Source: Mucilaginibacter sp. 14171R-50 (GTDB lineage: Bacteria > Bacteroidota > Bacteroidia > Sphingobacteriales > Sphingobacteriaceae). Taken from it: 64,000 bases of DNA. The DNA is taken from contig NZ_CP048115.1 in NCBI RefSeq assembly GCF_010093045.1, forward strand, positions 3,968,001-4,032,000, read 5' to 3'. Positions 5,700 to 15,271 of this stretch are shown piece after piece (within the stretch, counting starts at the first letter, position 1; the number at the start of each line of letters is the position of its first letter). Position numbers and translations under genes: made by a program. The notes below the pieces were generated by a model. The model searched no databases, was not told where the DNA came from, and was given only the letters and a program-made list of their open reading frames with translations.

Positions 5700-7409
5700 C
5701 TATATATTACCCTTTTTCAGCTCGTCGGCTGCAAAATTCGCTGCCCTTGCGGTTATGGCCATATAAGTTAATGATGGGTTCTGGCATGCCGACGAGGTCA
5801 TGCAGGCACCATCCGTAACGAATACGTTTTTTGCATCCCATACCTGGTTATGCTTGTTCAATACCGATGTTTTAGGGTCGCGGCCCATCCGTGCCGTACC
5901 CATTTCATGGATGCCATCGCCTACGTTATGCCCGCTGTCGTACGTGTTTACGTTTTTTACACCGGCAGCCTCCAGCATAGCTTTGGCTTCTTTTACGATA
6001 TCTATGCGCATCTTCTTTTCATTATCCTTTATTTCGGCATCCATAGCCAATATTGGCAATCCCCATTTATCCTTCCGGGTTTTATCAAGCGTTATCTTGT
6101 TATCGTGATATGGCAGCAATTCGCCAAAACCGCCAATACCTATCCTCCACCCTCCGGGTTCCGATAATTCATCCTTATATGCACCGCCAATATTCATTTC
6201 GGCTATTTCGCGGCTCCAGCCATTGCGGCTTGCCCCGCCCTGGTAGCCGAAGCCGCGCAGGTAGTCGCGCTTATCGTCGCCCACATTGGCAAACCTAACC
6301 AGATACGGGCCGTTAGGCCTGCGGCCAAAGTAGTATTTATCTTCATACCCCTCTACATCACCGGCGGCACCCAGGTTATAATGGTGATCCATGATGTTGT
6401 GGCCCAGTTCGCCGCTGCTGCTTCCCAACCCTTCGGGCCATATATCTGTTGCCGAGTTCATGAGCACCCAGGCGCTGTTTAGTGCCGAGGCATTAACAAA
6501 TACAACTTTAGCATAATACTCATAGGTCTTATTGGTTTCGGCATCCAATACCTCAACGCCTTTAGCTTTTTGTGTGTCTTTGTCGTACAATATTTTGGTA
6601 ACGATGGATTGTGGCCTAACCGTTAAGTTACCGGTTTTTAAAGCCGCCGGCAGCGTTGATGATTGCGTACTGAAATATCCGCCGAACGGGCACCCCTCCC
6701 AGCACCTGTTGCGGAACTGGCAACCTGTACGGTAAGGTATGGCCTTTGTAAGGTTGGCTATACGCCCTATGATCATATGGCGTCCAAACTCTTTTTTTAT
6801 CCTGGCTGCTACATCACGTTCAACACAATTCAGGTCCATCGGGGGCAAAAACTGGCCATCAGGCAGATTTGGTATACCTTCAACAGATCCGCTTATGCCG
6901 GCAAATTTTTCAACATGATCATACCAGGGTGCAATATCTTTATAGCGTATGGGCCAGTCTATCGCCCAGCCGTCTTTCGCGTTTGCTTCAAAGTCAAGGT
7001 CGCTCCAGCGGTAGCTTTGGCGCCCCCATAATATTGATCGCCCGCCTAATCGGTACGACCGCCACCAGTTAAAAGGCTTTATTTCGGTATAGGGTGCTGC
7101 CTGTTCGTCGGCCCAGGCATCTATAATAGGTTCGTATGCGCCCCACCCGCGCGATATTACGGGCCGTTCTTTACGCTGCTTTTGCGTAACGCTGCCGCGA
7201 TGCTCAAAATCCCAGGGGTTGTATTGCGCGGTTTTATAATCTTTGATATGTTCGTAATTAGCGCCGCGCTCCAGCATAATGGTTTTCAGGCCGCGCTCGG
7301 TAAGCTCTTTCGCCGCCCATCCCCCGCTTATGCCCGATCCTATTACAATTGCATCGTATGTGTTATTGGCCGTAGCCTTGCCATTAATGTTGGGTACGCT
7401 TATTGACAT
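5700..7409 (-). CDS. GMC family FAD-dependent oxidoreductase
   Basis: About 569 aa from the ATG at 7409. The frame opens further upstream, but the extension is AT-rich and unrelated, and the flavin-binding motif begins soon after the chosen start. The dinucleotide-binding signature GSGISGG lies at about residues 24-30. A cysteine-rich segment CQFRNRCWEGCPFGG lies mid-protein, and the C-terminus has a GxHEMGTARMG His-containing block plus NVFVTDGACM. These resemble the large subunits of gluconate/fructose dehydrogenases and glucoside 3-dehydrogenases. The likely role is oxidation of a sugar or sugar alcohol, with electrons passed to a cytochrome (inference). It is transcribed with the downstream ThuA-like gene. 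No signal peptide is evident, so export could depend on a partner. Confidence 0.88.
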   Translation of the reverse strand: MSISVPNINGKATANNTYDAIVIGSGISGGWAAKELTERGLKTIMLERGANYEHIKDYKTAQYNPWDFEHRGSVTQKQRKERPVISRGWGAYEPIIDAWADEQAAPYTEIKPFNWWRSYRLGGRSILWGRQSYRWSDLDFEANAKDGWAIDWPIRYKDIAPWYDHVEKFAGISGSVEGIPNLPDGQFLPPMDLNCVERDVAARIKKEFGRHMIIGRIANLTKAIPYRTGCQFRNRCWEGCPFGGYFSTQSSTLPAALKTGNLTVRPQSIVTKILYDKDTQKAKGVEVLDAETNKTYEYYAKVVFVNASALNSAWVLMNSATDIWPEGLGSSSGELGHNIMDHHYNLGAAGDVEGYEDKYYFGRRPNGPYLVRFANVGDDKRDYLRGFGYQGGASRNGWSREIAEMNIGGAYKDELSEPGGWRIGIGGFGELLPYHDNKITLDKTRKDKWGLPILAMDAEIKDNEKKMRIDIVKEAKAMLEAAGVKNVNTYDSGHNVGDGIHEMGTARMGRDPKTSVLNKHNQVWDAKNVFVTDGACMTSSACQNPSLTYMAITARAANFAADELKKGNI

Positions 7410-7538
7410 ATTTGTAGGTTTATACCGGCTTAGGGCACCGGTTATTGTAATTGGTTTAACAATACTATTAATTAATACCCAATAAATCAATTGTAAATTA
7501 AACAATTATATTTCCTTAAAAATGCTATTTCAATGCTT

Positions 7539-7546
7539 TACTTTTG
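7539..7546 (+). promoter_or_regulatory. TAnnTTTG (-7-like) box before the MOSC gene
   Basis: TACTTTTG matches the Bacteroidota -7 consensus, but no clear TTG lies at the usual -33 distance. The box is only 3 nt from the ATG at 7550, so it would imply a leaderless transcript or is fortuitous. Confidence 0.35.
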
Positions 7547-7549
7547 TGT

Positions 7550-8392
7550 ATGCTTCGTATCAGCCAGTTGAATATATACCCGATAAAATCTCTTGGCGGT
7601 ATAGCCCTCAACACGGCACAGCTTACCGATCGCGGTTTACTGCACGACCGCCGCTGGATGCTCATTGATGATAATAACCGTTTCCTGTCGCAGCGCGAAC
7701 ATGCTCAAATGGCCTTATTTACGCCGGAACTGGAAGATGACAGGTTAAAGGTTACTTACGTGCCCGATGACACATCGTTACTCATACCATTTAAACCGTT
7801 AAAAACAAACCTGCTGGATGTTATCATTTGGGATGATACCTGCGCCGGACAACTGGTTAGCGACGAAGCCGATGCCTGGTTTTCGGCTAAATTGGATATG
7901 GCCGTACGTCTGGTTTATATGCCCGATGAAACACATCGCCCTACCGACCCGAAATACACCCGGCCCGGCTACATCGCAGCGTTTGCCGACGCTTACCCGG
8001 CGCTGATCATCGGCCAGGCATCGCTCGACGATCTGAACAGCAGGCTTGCAGAAAAGCTGCCCATGAACCGCTTTAGGCCGAATATAGTATTTGAAGGCGG
8101 GGAACCTTACTGCGAGGACCTGATGAACCATATCAGGATCAACGATGTTGATATGTACGGCGTAAAGCTGTGTGCACGCTGTATCATGACCACTATTGAC
8201 CAGCAAACCGCCGTAAAAAATAAAGAGCCTTTAAAAACGCTTGCGGGTTATCGGCGTAAAGGCAACAAGATACTGTTTGGACAAAACCTGGTATTTAATA
8301 GTGAGGGAGCTTTAAATGTTGGCGACGAAATAAATGTTTTATCGCAGCACACGGAAGAACGTTTTTTATTGGGCAATGCACCGGTGGCTTAG
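7550..8392 (+). CDS. MOSC domain protein (YcbX/mARC-like)
   Basis: 280 aa from the ATG at 7550 (a TTG two codons upstream is also open). The N-terminal MOSC beta-barrel domain begins with the characteristic IYPIKSLGG. The C-terminal MOSC domain carries KLCARCIMTTID, matching the mARC/YcbX block whose first cysteine co-ordinates molybdenum in characterised members. The family reduces N-hydroxylated substrates using molybdenum cofactor. E. coli YcbX has an extra C-terminal 2Fe-2S domain that is absent here, so an external electron donor would be needed. It is a monocistronic gene between a divergent GMC gene and the PBP gene. Confidence 0.88.
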   Translation: MLRISQLNIYPIKSLGGIALNTAQLTDRGLLHDRRWMLIDDNNRFLSQREHAQMALFTPELEDDRLKVTYVPDDTSLLIPFKPLKTNLLDVIIWDDTCAGQLVSDEADAWFSAKLDMAVRLVYMPDETHRPTDPKYTRPGYIAAFADAYPALIIGQASLDDLNSRLAEKLPMNRFRPNIVFEGGEPYCEDLMNHIRINDVDMYGVKLCARCIMTTIDQQTAVKNKEPLKTLAGYRRKGNKILFGQNLVFNSEGALNVGDEINVLSQHTEERFLLGNAPVA

Positions 8393-8579
8393 CATTCAAG
8401 ATTATCCTTGCACCTGCATATTTTAACGATATCTCACAAGGCATTACCATCAACTACGGTAGTATTTATGCTTTCTGAGCAGATTTAGCTGTTTTTGACA
8501 TTTGCATTTAAAATATTTCTTCGCTCAAACCGGTTAACTTAAAATTTACTTATTAAAATTGCGTTGTTAACTTTTGTCG

Positions 8580-8601
8580 GCGCCTGTTATGATTTAGGCG
8601 C
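8580..8601 (+). other. Hairpin in the 5' region of the PBP gene
   Basis: GCGCCT (8580-8585) pairs with AGGCGC (8596-8601) over a 10-nt loop, then TTAATTTTAC, just 22 nt before the ATG at 8623. It could be the end of the upstream transcript or a leader structure. Confidence 0.5.
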
Positions 8602-8622
8602 TTAATTTTACATCTTTACCCA

Positions 8623-10956
8623 ATGTTCAGAGAAATAAAGAACCGGTACCTAAGATACTTTACTATACTTATATATTTCATTATCATCTTTTTTTGCGCC
8701 ATCGAATTAAATTTTCTGTGGCTATTTGGCTATTCGCCCGATATGAGCGATATCAAAACGCCCACCATGTCGCTTTCATCAGAAGTTTACACGGCGGATG
8801 GTAAGCTCATCGGTCGTTTTTACAAAGAGAACCGTTCGCCTGTTGAATATAAAAGCATCTCCCCTAACCTGATAAACGCCCTTGTTTATACCGAAGACGC
8901 GCGTTTTTATAAACATGGGGGCGTAGATTTTGTGGGCTTTATGGGTAGCCTGGTATCAACCGCAAAAGGCGACAGGCGCGGCGGCAGTACCATTACGCAG
9001 CAACTGGCGAAAAACCTTTTCAATACACGCAAGCGTAAATCACAGGGGATTATAAGGCACATCCCATTAATACGCACCGTAGTTTTTAAGTGTAAAGAGT
9101 GGCTAACGGCTTTCAAGATCGAGCATTTATATAACAAGCAGCAAATACTTACGCTCTATTTAAACACTGTTCCGTTTGGCAATAACTCCTTTGGTATAAA
9201 AACAGCTACCTTAAAATATTTTAACAAAACGCCCGATGCGGTTAACCCCGCCGAAGCGGCTACGCTCATAGGGATGTTAAAGGCCACATCAACCTATAAT
9301 CCGCGTGTTTACCCGCAGCGCTCGTTAGAACGCCGCAACGTGGTACTTGGCCAGATGGAGAAATACGGTTACCTGAAAAAGGCCGATTACGATAGATATA
9401 GCAAGATGCCGTTGAACCTTGATCTGAGCTATGTAGACCGTACCGGGCAAAGCGACTCGTACATTCGCCGCGCTGTAGAGAAATGGCTCGACAAATGGTG
9501 CAAGGATAATGATTATGACCTGTACGAAGACGGGCTAAAAATATACACCACAATCGACTCGAAACTGCAGCAATATGCCGAGGAAGCCGTTGCTCAGAAA
9601 ATGAAGATGCTGCAAAAACGCTTTAATAACCTTTGGGGCAATAAAAATCCGTGGAGGGACAGTAAAGGCGTTGAGATCAAAGACTTTTTATTGAAAGCCG
9701 AGCAAAGGCTCCCTATTTATAAGCTTCTTAGCAAAAAATACAATGGCGATACCACCGAGATAAAAAAATACTTCGAGAAAAAGAAACACATGACCGTTTT
9801 TACCTGGAACGGCGACAAGGACACCACTTTTTCAAGTATCGACTCTATAAAGTATTATGCAAAACTATTAAATACGGGCATGATGACCATGGAGCCATCT
9901 ACCGGTAAAATAAAAGTTTGGGTTGGAGGCATCGATTATAAATATTTCAATTACGACCACGTAAACCAGGCAAAACGCCAGGCAGGTTCAACATTTAAAC
10001 CGTTTGCTTACGTTACCGCTTTAGATAACGGTTTTACCCCTTGTGATAAGTTTACCGATAAGCCGGTAACCATTAAATATAAGGATAATGGCAAGGATGA
10101 TGTGTGGCAGCCTAATAATGCCGATTTTCATTTTTCGTACCGCGACATGTCGTTACGCTGGGCGATGGGAAAATCTGTAAACTCTATAACCGCCCAACTT
10201 ACAGAACATGTTGGATGGGACAAAATTGTGGATTATGCGCACAAGATAGGTATCGAAAGTCCGTTAAAATCGGTGCCGTCGGTATCGTTGGGCTCAAACG
10301 ATGTATCGGTTTTTGAGATGGTGAGGGCTTACAGCACTTTCCTGAACAAGGGCGAAAAGGTAGACCCATTGCTGGTAACAAAAATAACGGATCAGAAAGG
10401 CGACGTTTTACAGGAGTTTAAACTGAAGGCCGAACGCGTTCTGAGCGAAGAAACAGCATGGTTAATGTTATATATGTTCCGTGGTGGTATGGAAGAGCCG
10501 GGTGGCACCTCGCAGGCGCTGTGGGAATATCCTGATCTTTGGAAAAAGAACAACCAGATTGGGGGTAAAACCGGGACATCAAGCGATTATGTTGATGGCT
10601 GGTATATGGGCATCACCAAAGACCTGGTAACCGGCGTTTGGGTAGGCTGCGATGACCGAAGCGTACATTTTACCACATCAGAAACGGGCGAAGGCTCGCA
10701 CACCGCATTGCCTATTTTTGGCGCTTTTATGGAAAAGGTTTACACAGACCCTAAATCCGGTTATACATACGGGCCTTTCCCGAAGCCGTGGGTTAAGATA
10801 ACTAAGGAATATATTTGCCCGTCGCCGGTGATAAGGGAGGACACAACCAGTACCGATAGCCTGATGGAAACCCCGATGGATACTACAAGCGCGCCGGCAA
10901 CGGTACCGCCGCCCGCAGAAAACCCTGAGGGCGCCCCGCCGGCAACAAATAATTAG
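8623..10956 (+). CDS. Class A penicillin-binding protein (bifunctional glycosyltransferase/transpeptidase)
   Basis: 777 aa. One N-terminal membrane segment (about residues 12-36) is followed by a GT51 glycosyltransferase domain with catalytic-type TEDARFYKHGG (E91) and GGSTITQQLAKNLF. The transpeptidase domain has SxxK (STFK, Ser at about 456), SVNS as the SxN motif and KTGTSS (Lys at about 649). It polymerises and cross-links peptidoglycan at the outer face of the inner membrane. An insertion of roughly 100 residues between the two domains (about 330-420) contains charged sequence, as in other Bacteroidota PBP1A proteins. The C-terminal tail is Pro/Thr-rich and probably disordered. It is probably not strictly essential alone if other class A PBPs exist. 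Confidence 0.95.
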   Translation: MFREIKNRYLRYFTILIYFIIIFFCAIELNFLWLFGYSPDMSDIKTPTMSLSSEVYTADGKLIGRFYKENRSPVEYKSISPNLINALVYTEDARFYKHGGVDFVGFMGSLVSTAKGDRRGGSTITQQLAKNLFNTRKRKSQGIIRHIPLIRTVVFKCKEWLTAFKIEHLYNKQQILTLYLNTVPFGNNSFGIKTATLKYFNKTPDAVNPAEAATLIGMLKATSTYNPRVYPQRSLERRNVVLGQMEKYGYLKKADYDRYSKMPLNLDLSYVDRTGQSDSYIRRAVEKWLDKWCKDNDYDLYEDGLKIYTTIDSKLQQYAEEAVAQKMKMLQKRFNNLWGNKNPWRDSKGVEIKDFLLKAEQRLPIYKLLSKKYNGDTTEIKKYFEKKKHMTVFTWNGDKDTTFSSIDSIKYYAKLLNTGMMTMEPSTGKIKVWVGGIDYKYFNYDHVNQAKRQAGSTFKPFAYVTALDNGFTPCDKFTDKPVTIKYKDNGKDDVWQPNNADFHFSYRDMSLRWAMGKSVNSITAQLTEHVGWDKIVDYAHKIGIESPLKSVPSVSLGSNDVSVFEMVRAYSTFLNKGEKVDPLLVTKITDQKGDVLQEFKLKAERVLSEETAWLMLYMFRGGMEEPGGTSQALWEYPDLWKKNNQIGGKTGTSSDYVDGWYMGITKDLVTGVWVGCDDRSVHFTTSETGEGSHTALPIFGAFMEKVYTDPKSGYTYGPFPKPWVKITKEYICPSPVIREDTTSTDSLMETPMDTTSAPATVPPPAENPEGAPPATNN

Positions 10957-11020
10957 GCAACCGGCCTTGTTTAAGGCACGTATTTAGTATAAATTAGCAC
11001 TATTGCATAATACGCTGTAT

Positions 11021-14000
11021 ATGAATAAACGCTTACCTTATAAGTTATCTATAAAGTACCCTTTTATATTATTGTGCCTTACCGTTGCCCTGCTGTTTAG
11101 CCAGCAGGCAAAAGCCCAGTACTTCGGCCAAAACAAGGTGCGTTATAAAAACCTTAAATTCAAGGTTTATAAAACCCCGCACTTCGAGATCTATTATTAC
11201 CTGAAGAACGACAGCCTGATAAAGCGCTTTGCACAGGAAAGCGAGTTATGGTATACGCTGCACCAGCAGGTGTTCCGCGATACGTTTAACAAGCCTAATC
11301 CCATTATATTATATGCCAATCACCCCGATTTCCAGCAAACTACCGCTATCGACGGGGAAATTAGTGTTGGTACAGGCGGTATTACCGAAGGTTTAAAGAA
11401 CCGCGTGGTAATGCCCATAATGGAAACAAACCAAACAACCCGGCATGTACTGGGGCACGAGTTGGTGCATGCCTTTCAATACCACACATTGCTCGGTCAC
11501 GATTCGTCGAACTTTGAGAACATAGGTAACCTGCCGCTATGGATGATAGAGGGTATGGCGGAATACCTGTCGTTAGGTAAAAAAGATGCGTATACAGCTA
11601 TGTGGATGCGCGATGCATATCTGAACCACGATATCCCCACCGTTCGCGCGCTTACCGAGAGCAATAAATACTTTCCGTACCGGTATGGCGAAGCCTTTTG
11701 GTCATTTTTAGGTTCTACTTATGGCGATACCATTATTGTGCCTTTCTTTAAAAACACGGCGCGGTTTGGCCTGGAGTACGGTATAAGGCGAACCTTTGGT
11801 TATGACGACAAAACCCTTTCAAGGCTATGGCAAAATTCTATCGAAAATACCTATAAGCCTTTTTTAAAAGATACCGTACAAACGCCGGTGGGTAACCGTA
11901 TTATTGATGCCAAAACAGGCGGCGACCTTACCGTTGCCCCATCCGTAAGTCCCGATGGCAAATACCTGGCGTTCCTGTCATCAAAAAGCCTTTTCAGTAT
12001 TGATCTTTATTTATCTGACGCTAAAACCGGCAGGATCATAAAACGCCTGACCAGTAAGGTATCTAACACACACATTGATGAATTCAACTTTATAGAGTCG
12101 GCGGGCACGTGGTCGCCCGATAGTAAAAAATTCGCGTTCAGCGTGTTCAGTAAAGGGCGCAACCGCATGTTGGTTGTTAATGTACCTGATGGCAGTATTG
12201 CAAACGATGTTTCTATGGGCAAGGCAGGCCAATTCAGTAACTTGTCGTGGTCTCCGGATGGCAAAAACGTGGCTTTTCAGGGATTATCTGAAGGGCAGTC
12301 GGATCTGTACATGTATAATTTCGACTCAAAGAAAGTTACTCAACTTACCAACGATAAATATTCTGATTACCAGCCAAATTTTTCAAGGGATGGTAAACGT
12401 ATCATTTTCTCGAGCGACAGGGCTACTTATGATACAAAACTCTCGCAGGATATTACTTTTGATTTAGCCGAATTGGATATAGCTACCGGCAAAGTAACCG
12501 ATATTAAGGTGTTCGACGGGGCTAATAACCTAAACCCGCAGTACTCTTCAGATGGCACACAGGTTTACTTCCTGTCAAACAAAGATGGTTTCAGAAACAT
12601 GTACCGCTATACCTTGGCAAGCGGTAAGGTTGAGCAGTTAACAGATCTGTTCACGGGCATTTGCGGTATCACGGAATATTCGCCGGCGTTGAGCCTTTCT
12701 GCTAACGATGACGTGGTTTACTCCTATTACCGTGCCCAAAAGTATGCCATTTATAACGCGAAGGTATCTGATTTTAAACCCATTGTGGTTGATGGCGGCA
12801 ATACAGATTTTACAGCAGCAATGCTCCCCCCTATCCGTGCGGTTGGCGTCGACCTTATCAACAGCAACCTGAATAATTACCTTGCGTACAGTAAAATACC
12901 ACTCGATTCTATACGCGCCATACCATACAAACCCAAGTTTAAGTTAGATTATCTGGCCAGTAACGGCATCGGGGCTTCGGTGGGTTCATACGGCACCGGG
13001 CTGTCAAGCGGGATCCAAGGCGTATTCAGCGATATACTGGGGCGTAACCAAATTTATGCGGGACTTGCTGTAAATGGCGAAATATATGATTTTGGCGGGC
13101 AGGTGGTTTATATCAACCAGCAGGGCCGGTGGAATTTTGGCGTGGGGTTATCGCATATCCCGTACCAGTCGGGTACCTACGGGTACGGCTTTACTACTAT
13201 AGACTTTGGCGGCCAGCCCACGCCGGTTTATGAAGAGAAAACAGATATCATCCGCACGTTTGAAGATCAGCTGCAGGCGTTTGCTTCGTACCCCATGTCC
13301 AGAACATTACGCGCGGAGATTGGCACCTCGGCCTCGCGCTATTCATACCGTGTAGACCGGTACAGCACCTATTACAGCTACGCCACCCTTGAGGATGAAT
13401 TTGGCAATCAGCAGCTTTACCTGGGCAATGCAATCGACTTTAAAAAACATAAAATATCGCGTGAGCAATTCCGCAGCGAATACGGCCAGGACCTGAAACC
13501 CTTTGCTATATATGGCCTGAGCACCGCGTTGGTGGGCGACGATTCGTACTTCGGCATAGCCGCGCCGCTTAACGGGCATCGTTTTCGCATAGAAGCCGAG
13601 TACAATTTTGGTACTTATCACTTTTTTGCTCCTACAATTGACCTGAGAAAATACGTAAGGACCGCGCCGGTAACATTTGCTGCAAGGTTGTATGGCTATG
13701 GCAGGCTGGGCGGGGATGCAAGCGCGCTATATCCGCTATATGTGGGCTATCCGTTTCTTATCCGCGGCTACGAAGCTCAAACCTTTTACAACTCGCAAAC
13801 CGCTACTACCAATAACTTCACCATCGACCAGTTGTCGGGCAGCCGTATAGCGGTGGCTAACTTCGAGGTGCGCCTGCCATTTACCGGGCCCGAAAAGTTG
13901 GCCGTGATCAAGTCGAAGTTTTTATTTACCGACCTTAACCTGTTTTTTGATGCCGGACTTGCGTGGAACCAGGGCGACCAGGTGAAGTTTAAACTAAACC

Positions 14001-14212
14001 CGGATATTGTAGGTTATAACAATTTTACAGATCAGGCAGGTAATACTGTTCAATACCCGGTATATAACCGTGTGCCGGCGTTAAGCGCAGGCATATCGTT
14101 AAGGGTAAATGTTTTTGGCGCGTTTGTACTCGAGCCCTATTACGCTTTTCCTTTCAACCGATCGGATGTTAAAAAGCCTGTGTTTGGCTTAACCTTTGCA
14201 CCGGGCTGGTAG
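11021..14212 (+). CDS. Outer-membrane protein: MA-type peptidase motif + beta-propeller + Omp85-like barrel
   Basis: 1063 aa from the ATG at 11021, with a signal peptide ending AKA before QYFGQ. Region 40-290 resembles MA-clan metallopeptidases: GHELVHAFQYH gives HELVH at residues 146-150, and the following GMAEYLSLG could supply the third ligand. Residues about 300-590 contain repeated PDGKYLAF, SPDSKKFAF and SPDGKNVAF segments typical of TolB/WD40-like propellers. The last ~390 residues are alternating beta-strand and end FGLTFAPGW, like a BamA/Omp85-family barrel. The combination suggests a cell-surface protein with a periplasmic or exposed protease-propeller head. It follows the PBP gene by 64 nt. 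Its substrate is unknown, and I cannot tell whether the peptidase is active. Confidence 0.85.
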   Translation: MNKRLPYKLSIKYPFILLCLTVALLFSQQAKAQYFGQNKVRYKNLKFKVYKTPHFEIYYYLKNDSLIKRFAQESELWYTLHQQVFRDTFNKPNPIILYANHPDFQQTTAIDGEISVGTGGITEGLKNRVVMPIMETNQTTRHVLGHELVHAFQYHTLLGHDSSNFENIGNLPLWMIEGMAEYLSLGKKDAYTAMWMRDAYLNHDIPTVRALTESNKYFPYRYGEAFWSFLGSTYGDTIIVPFFKNTARFGLEYGIRRTFGYDDKTLSRLWQNSIENTYKPFLKDTVQTPVGNRIIDAKTGGDLTVAPSVSPDGKYLAFLSSKSLFSIDLYLSDAKTGRIIKRLTSKVSNTHIDEFNFIESAGTWSPDSKKFAFSVFSKGRNRMLVVNVPDGSIANDVSMGKAGQFSNLSWSPDGKNVAFQGLSEGQSDLYMYNFDSKKVTQLTNDKYSDYQPNFSRDGKRIIFSSDRATYDTKLSQDITFDLAELDIATGKVTDIKVFDGANNLNPQYSSDGTQVYFLSNKDGFRNMYRYTLASGKVEQLTDLFTGICGITEYSPALSLSANDDVVYSYYRAQKYAIYNAKVSDFKPIVVDGGNTDFTAAMLPPIRAVGVDLINSNLNNYLAYSKIPLDSIRAIPYKPKFKLDYLASNGIGASVGSYGTGLSSGIQGVFSDILGRNQIYAGLAVNGEIYDFGGQVVYINQQGRWNFGVGLSHIPYQSGTYGYGFTTIDFGGQPTPVYEEKTDIIRTFEDQLQAFASYPMSRTLRAEIGTSASRYSYRVDRYSTYYSYATLEDEFGNQQLYLGNAIDFKKHKISREQFRSEYGQDLKPFAIYGLSTALVGDDSYFGIAAPLNGHRFRIEAEYNFGTYHFFAPTIDLRKYVRTAPVTFAARLYGYGRLGGDASALYPLYVGYPFLIRGYEAQTFYNSQTATTNNFTIDQLSGSRIAVANFEVRLPFTGPEKLAVIKSKFLFTDLNLFFDAGLAWNQGDQVKFKLNPDIVGYNNFTDQAGNTVQYPVYNRVPALSAGISLRVNVFGAFVLEPYYAFPFNRSDVKKPVFGLTFAPGW

Positions 14213-14340
14213 TTTGTTAGTTTGCAGTTCTAAGTTTGCAGTTTGCATAAAATGGTAAACAGCTAACTGCCTACTGCTAACTGGCAACGGGCAACTGCTA
14301 ATTGGTAACCGCAAACCGCTAACTGCTTATATTCGTAATT
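14213..14340. repeat. Degenerate locus-specific word repeat (GTTTGCAGTT / AACTGCTAAC)
   Basis: Several imperfect copies of GTTTGCAG and TTAGTTTGCAG on the left are followed by inverted copies built from AACTGC, GCTAACTG and GGCAACTGC. Left and right blocks are complementary, so the RNA can fold into a branched imperfect stem between the outer-membrane gene and msrB. The vocabulary is not shared with the other spacers. Confidence 0.7.
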
Positions 14341-14348
14341 AAAGTATT

Positions 14349-14837
14349 ATGAAAAGATCGATATTGGCGATACTGATAATTAGCCTGGTTGCAGCTTTTG
14401 GCTGCGATAACTTAAACGGACAAAACAAAACCGTGGTCGAAAAGGGACGGCTTAGCAAACCGGCCGCAGAGTGGAAAAAGAAACTAACGGCAAATCAATA
14501 CGAAATAATGGTAAATCGTGGCACCGAGCCACCTTTTAATAACGCGTATTATAATAACCATCAAAAAGGTGTTTATGTAAGTGCAGCTACTGGCGAAGTG
14601 CTGTTTACCTCAGCCGATAAATTTGACAGTGGCACCGGCTGGCCAAGTTTTGTAAAACCGGCAGATACCGGTAAGATAGCAATAGTGCATGATAGCAGCT
14701 TCGGCATGAGCCGCGATGAGGTTGTCGAAAAAAGTACAGGCCTGCACCTGGGCCACGTGTTTAACGACGGCCCTGCCGACAGGGGCGGCAAACGATACTG
14801 TATGAATTCGGGCGCCTTGATATTTATTAAAAAGTAA
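14349..14837 (+). CDS. msrB: Peptide-methionine (R)-S-oxide reductase MsrB, lipoprotein form
   Basis: 162 aa. The N-terminus MKRSILAILIISLV...FGC resembles a lipoprotein signal with Cys at about residue 19, so the enzyme is probably exported and lipid-anchored. The MsrB domain shows EIMVNRGTEPPF, KFDSGTGWPSF and the C-terminal RYCMNSGALIF, whose Cys is the catalytic nucleophile. The two CxxC zinc-binding pairs of many MsrBs are absent (KGVYVSAATGEVLF has none), making this the zinc-free type. It repairs methionine-R-sulfoxide in envelope proteins. Its 3' end overlaps the convergent GIY-YIG-like gene by 11 nt. Confidence 0.93.
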   Translation: MKRSILAILIISLVAAFGCDNLNGQNKTVVEKGRLSKPAAEWKKKLTANQYEIMVNRGTEPPFNNAYYNNHQKGVYVSAATGEVLFTSADKFDSGTGWPSFVKPADTGKIAIVHDSSFGMSRDEVVEKSTGLHLGHVFNDGPADRGGKRYCMNSGALIFIKK

Positions 14838-15186
14838 CCGCCCTGCGCGCTGCTTGTATTGATGGCCTGCCATAAGTGGGCCTTACCCTCACCCCACATT
14901 CATAATTTAATCCTGCGGTTAGGTCAACCCAATCCGGGTTTACCGGGCGTATCATTTTTTCTTTTTGAGGGCGGGTGTAAGTGCTCACCATTTTAAAGCG
15001 CTCCATGGCCTGCTCTTCGGTATTAATCTCTTCAAAATAAACCAAACGGTTAAGTTGCTGGGCGCTATCAAAAAATAACGTCGGCATTTCGCTGTAAAAC
15101 TTTAGGGTTTTAAGCAGATCGGTACACATACCAACATGTAAATTCTTCCTGTTTCTGTCTGTGATTATATAAACGAACCTCTTCAT
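14827..15186 (-). CDS. GIY-YIG-like nuclease-fold protein
   Basis: 119 aa. It starts MKRFVYIITDRNRKNLHVGMC, a divergent GIY-YIG core (VYI in place of GIY, HVG in place of YIG), followed by FYSEMPTLF, LVYFEEI and EEQAMERFK, the layout of UPF0213/YhbQ-like GIY-YIG proteins. The usual arginine after YIG is replaced, so nuclease activity is uncertain. It is convergent with and overlaps msrB by 11 nt, and divergent from the XRE/S24 regulator gene with an 85-nt shared promoter region, so the regulator might control it. Confidence 0.72.
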   Translation of the reverse strand: MKRFVYIITDRNRKNLHVGMCTDLLKTLKFYSEMPTLFFDSAQQLNRLVYFEEINTEEQAMERFKMVSTYTRPQKEKMIRPVNPDWVDLTAGLNYECGVRVRPTYGRPSIQAARRAVTF

Positions 15187-15271
15187 TTGATAAAAAAATT
15201 TGCTGTTTAAAAAATAATTACTAATTTTATGAGCATAAAAATACTAACTATTTTAGCAATTCCAAATTTTT

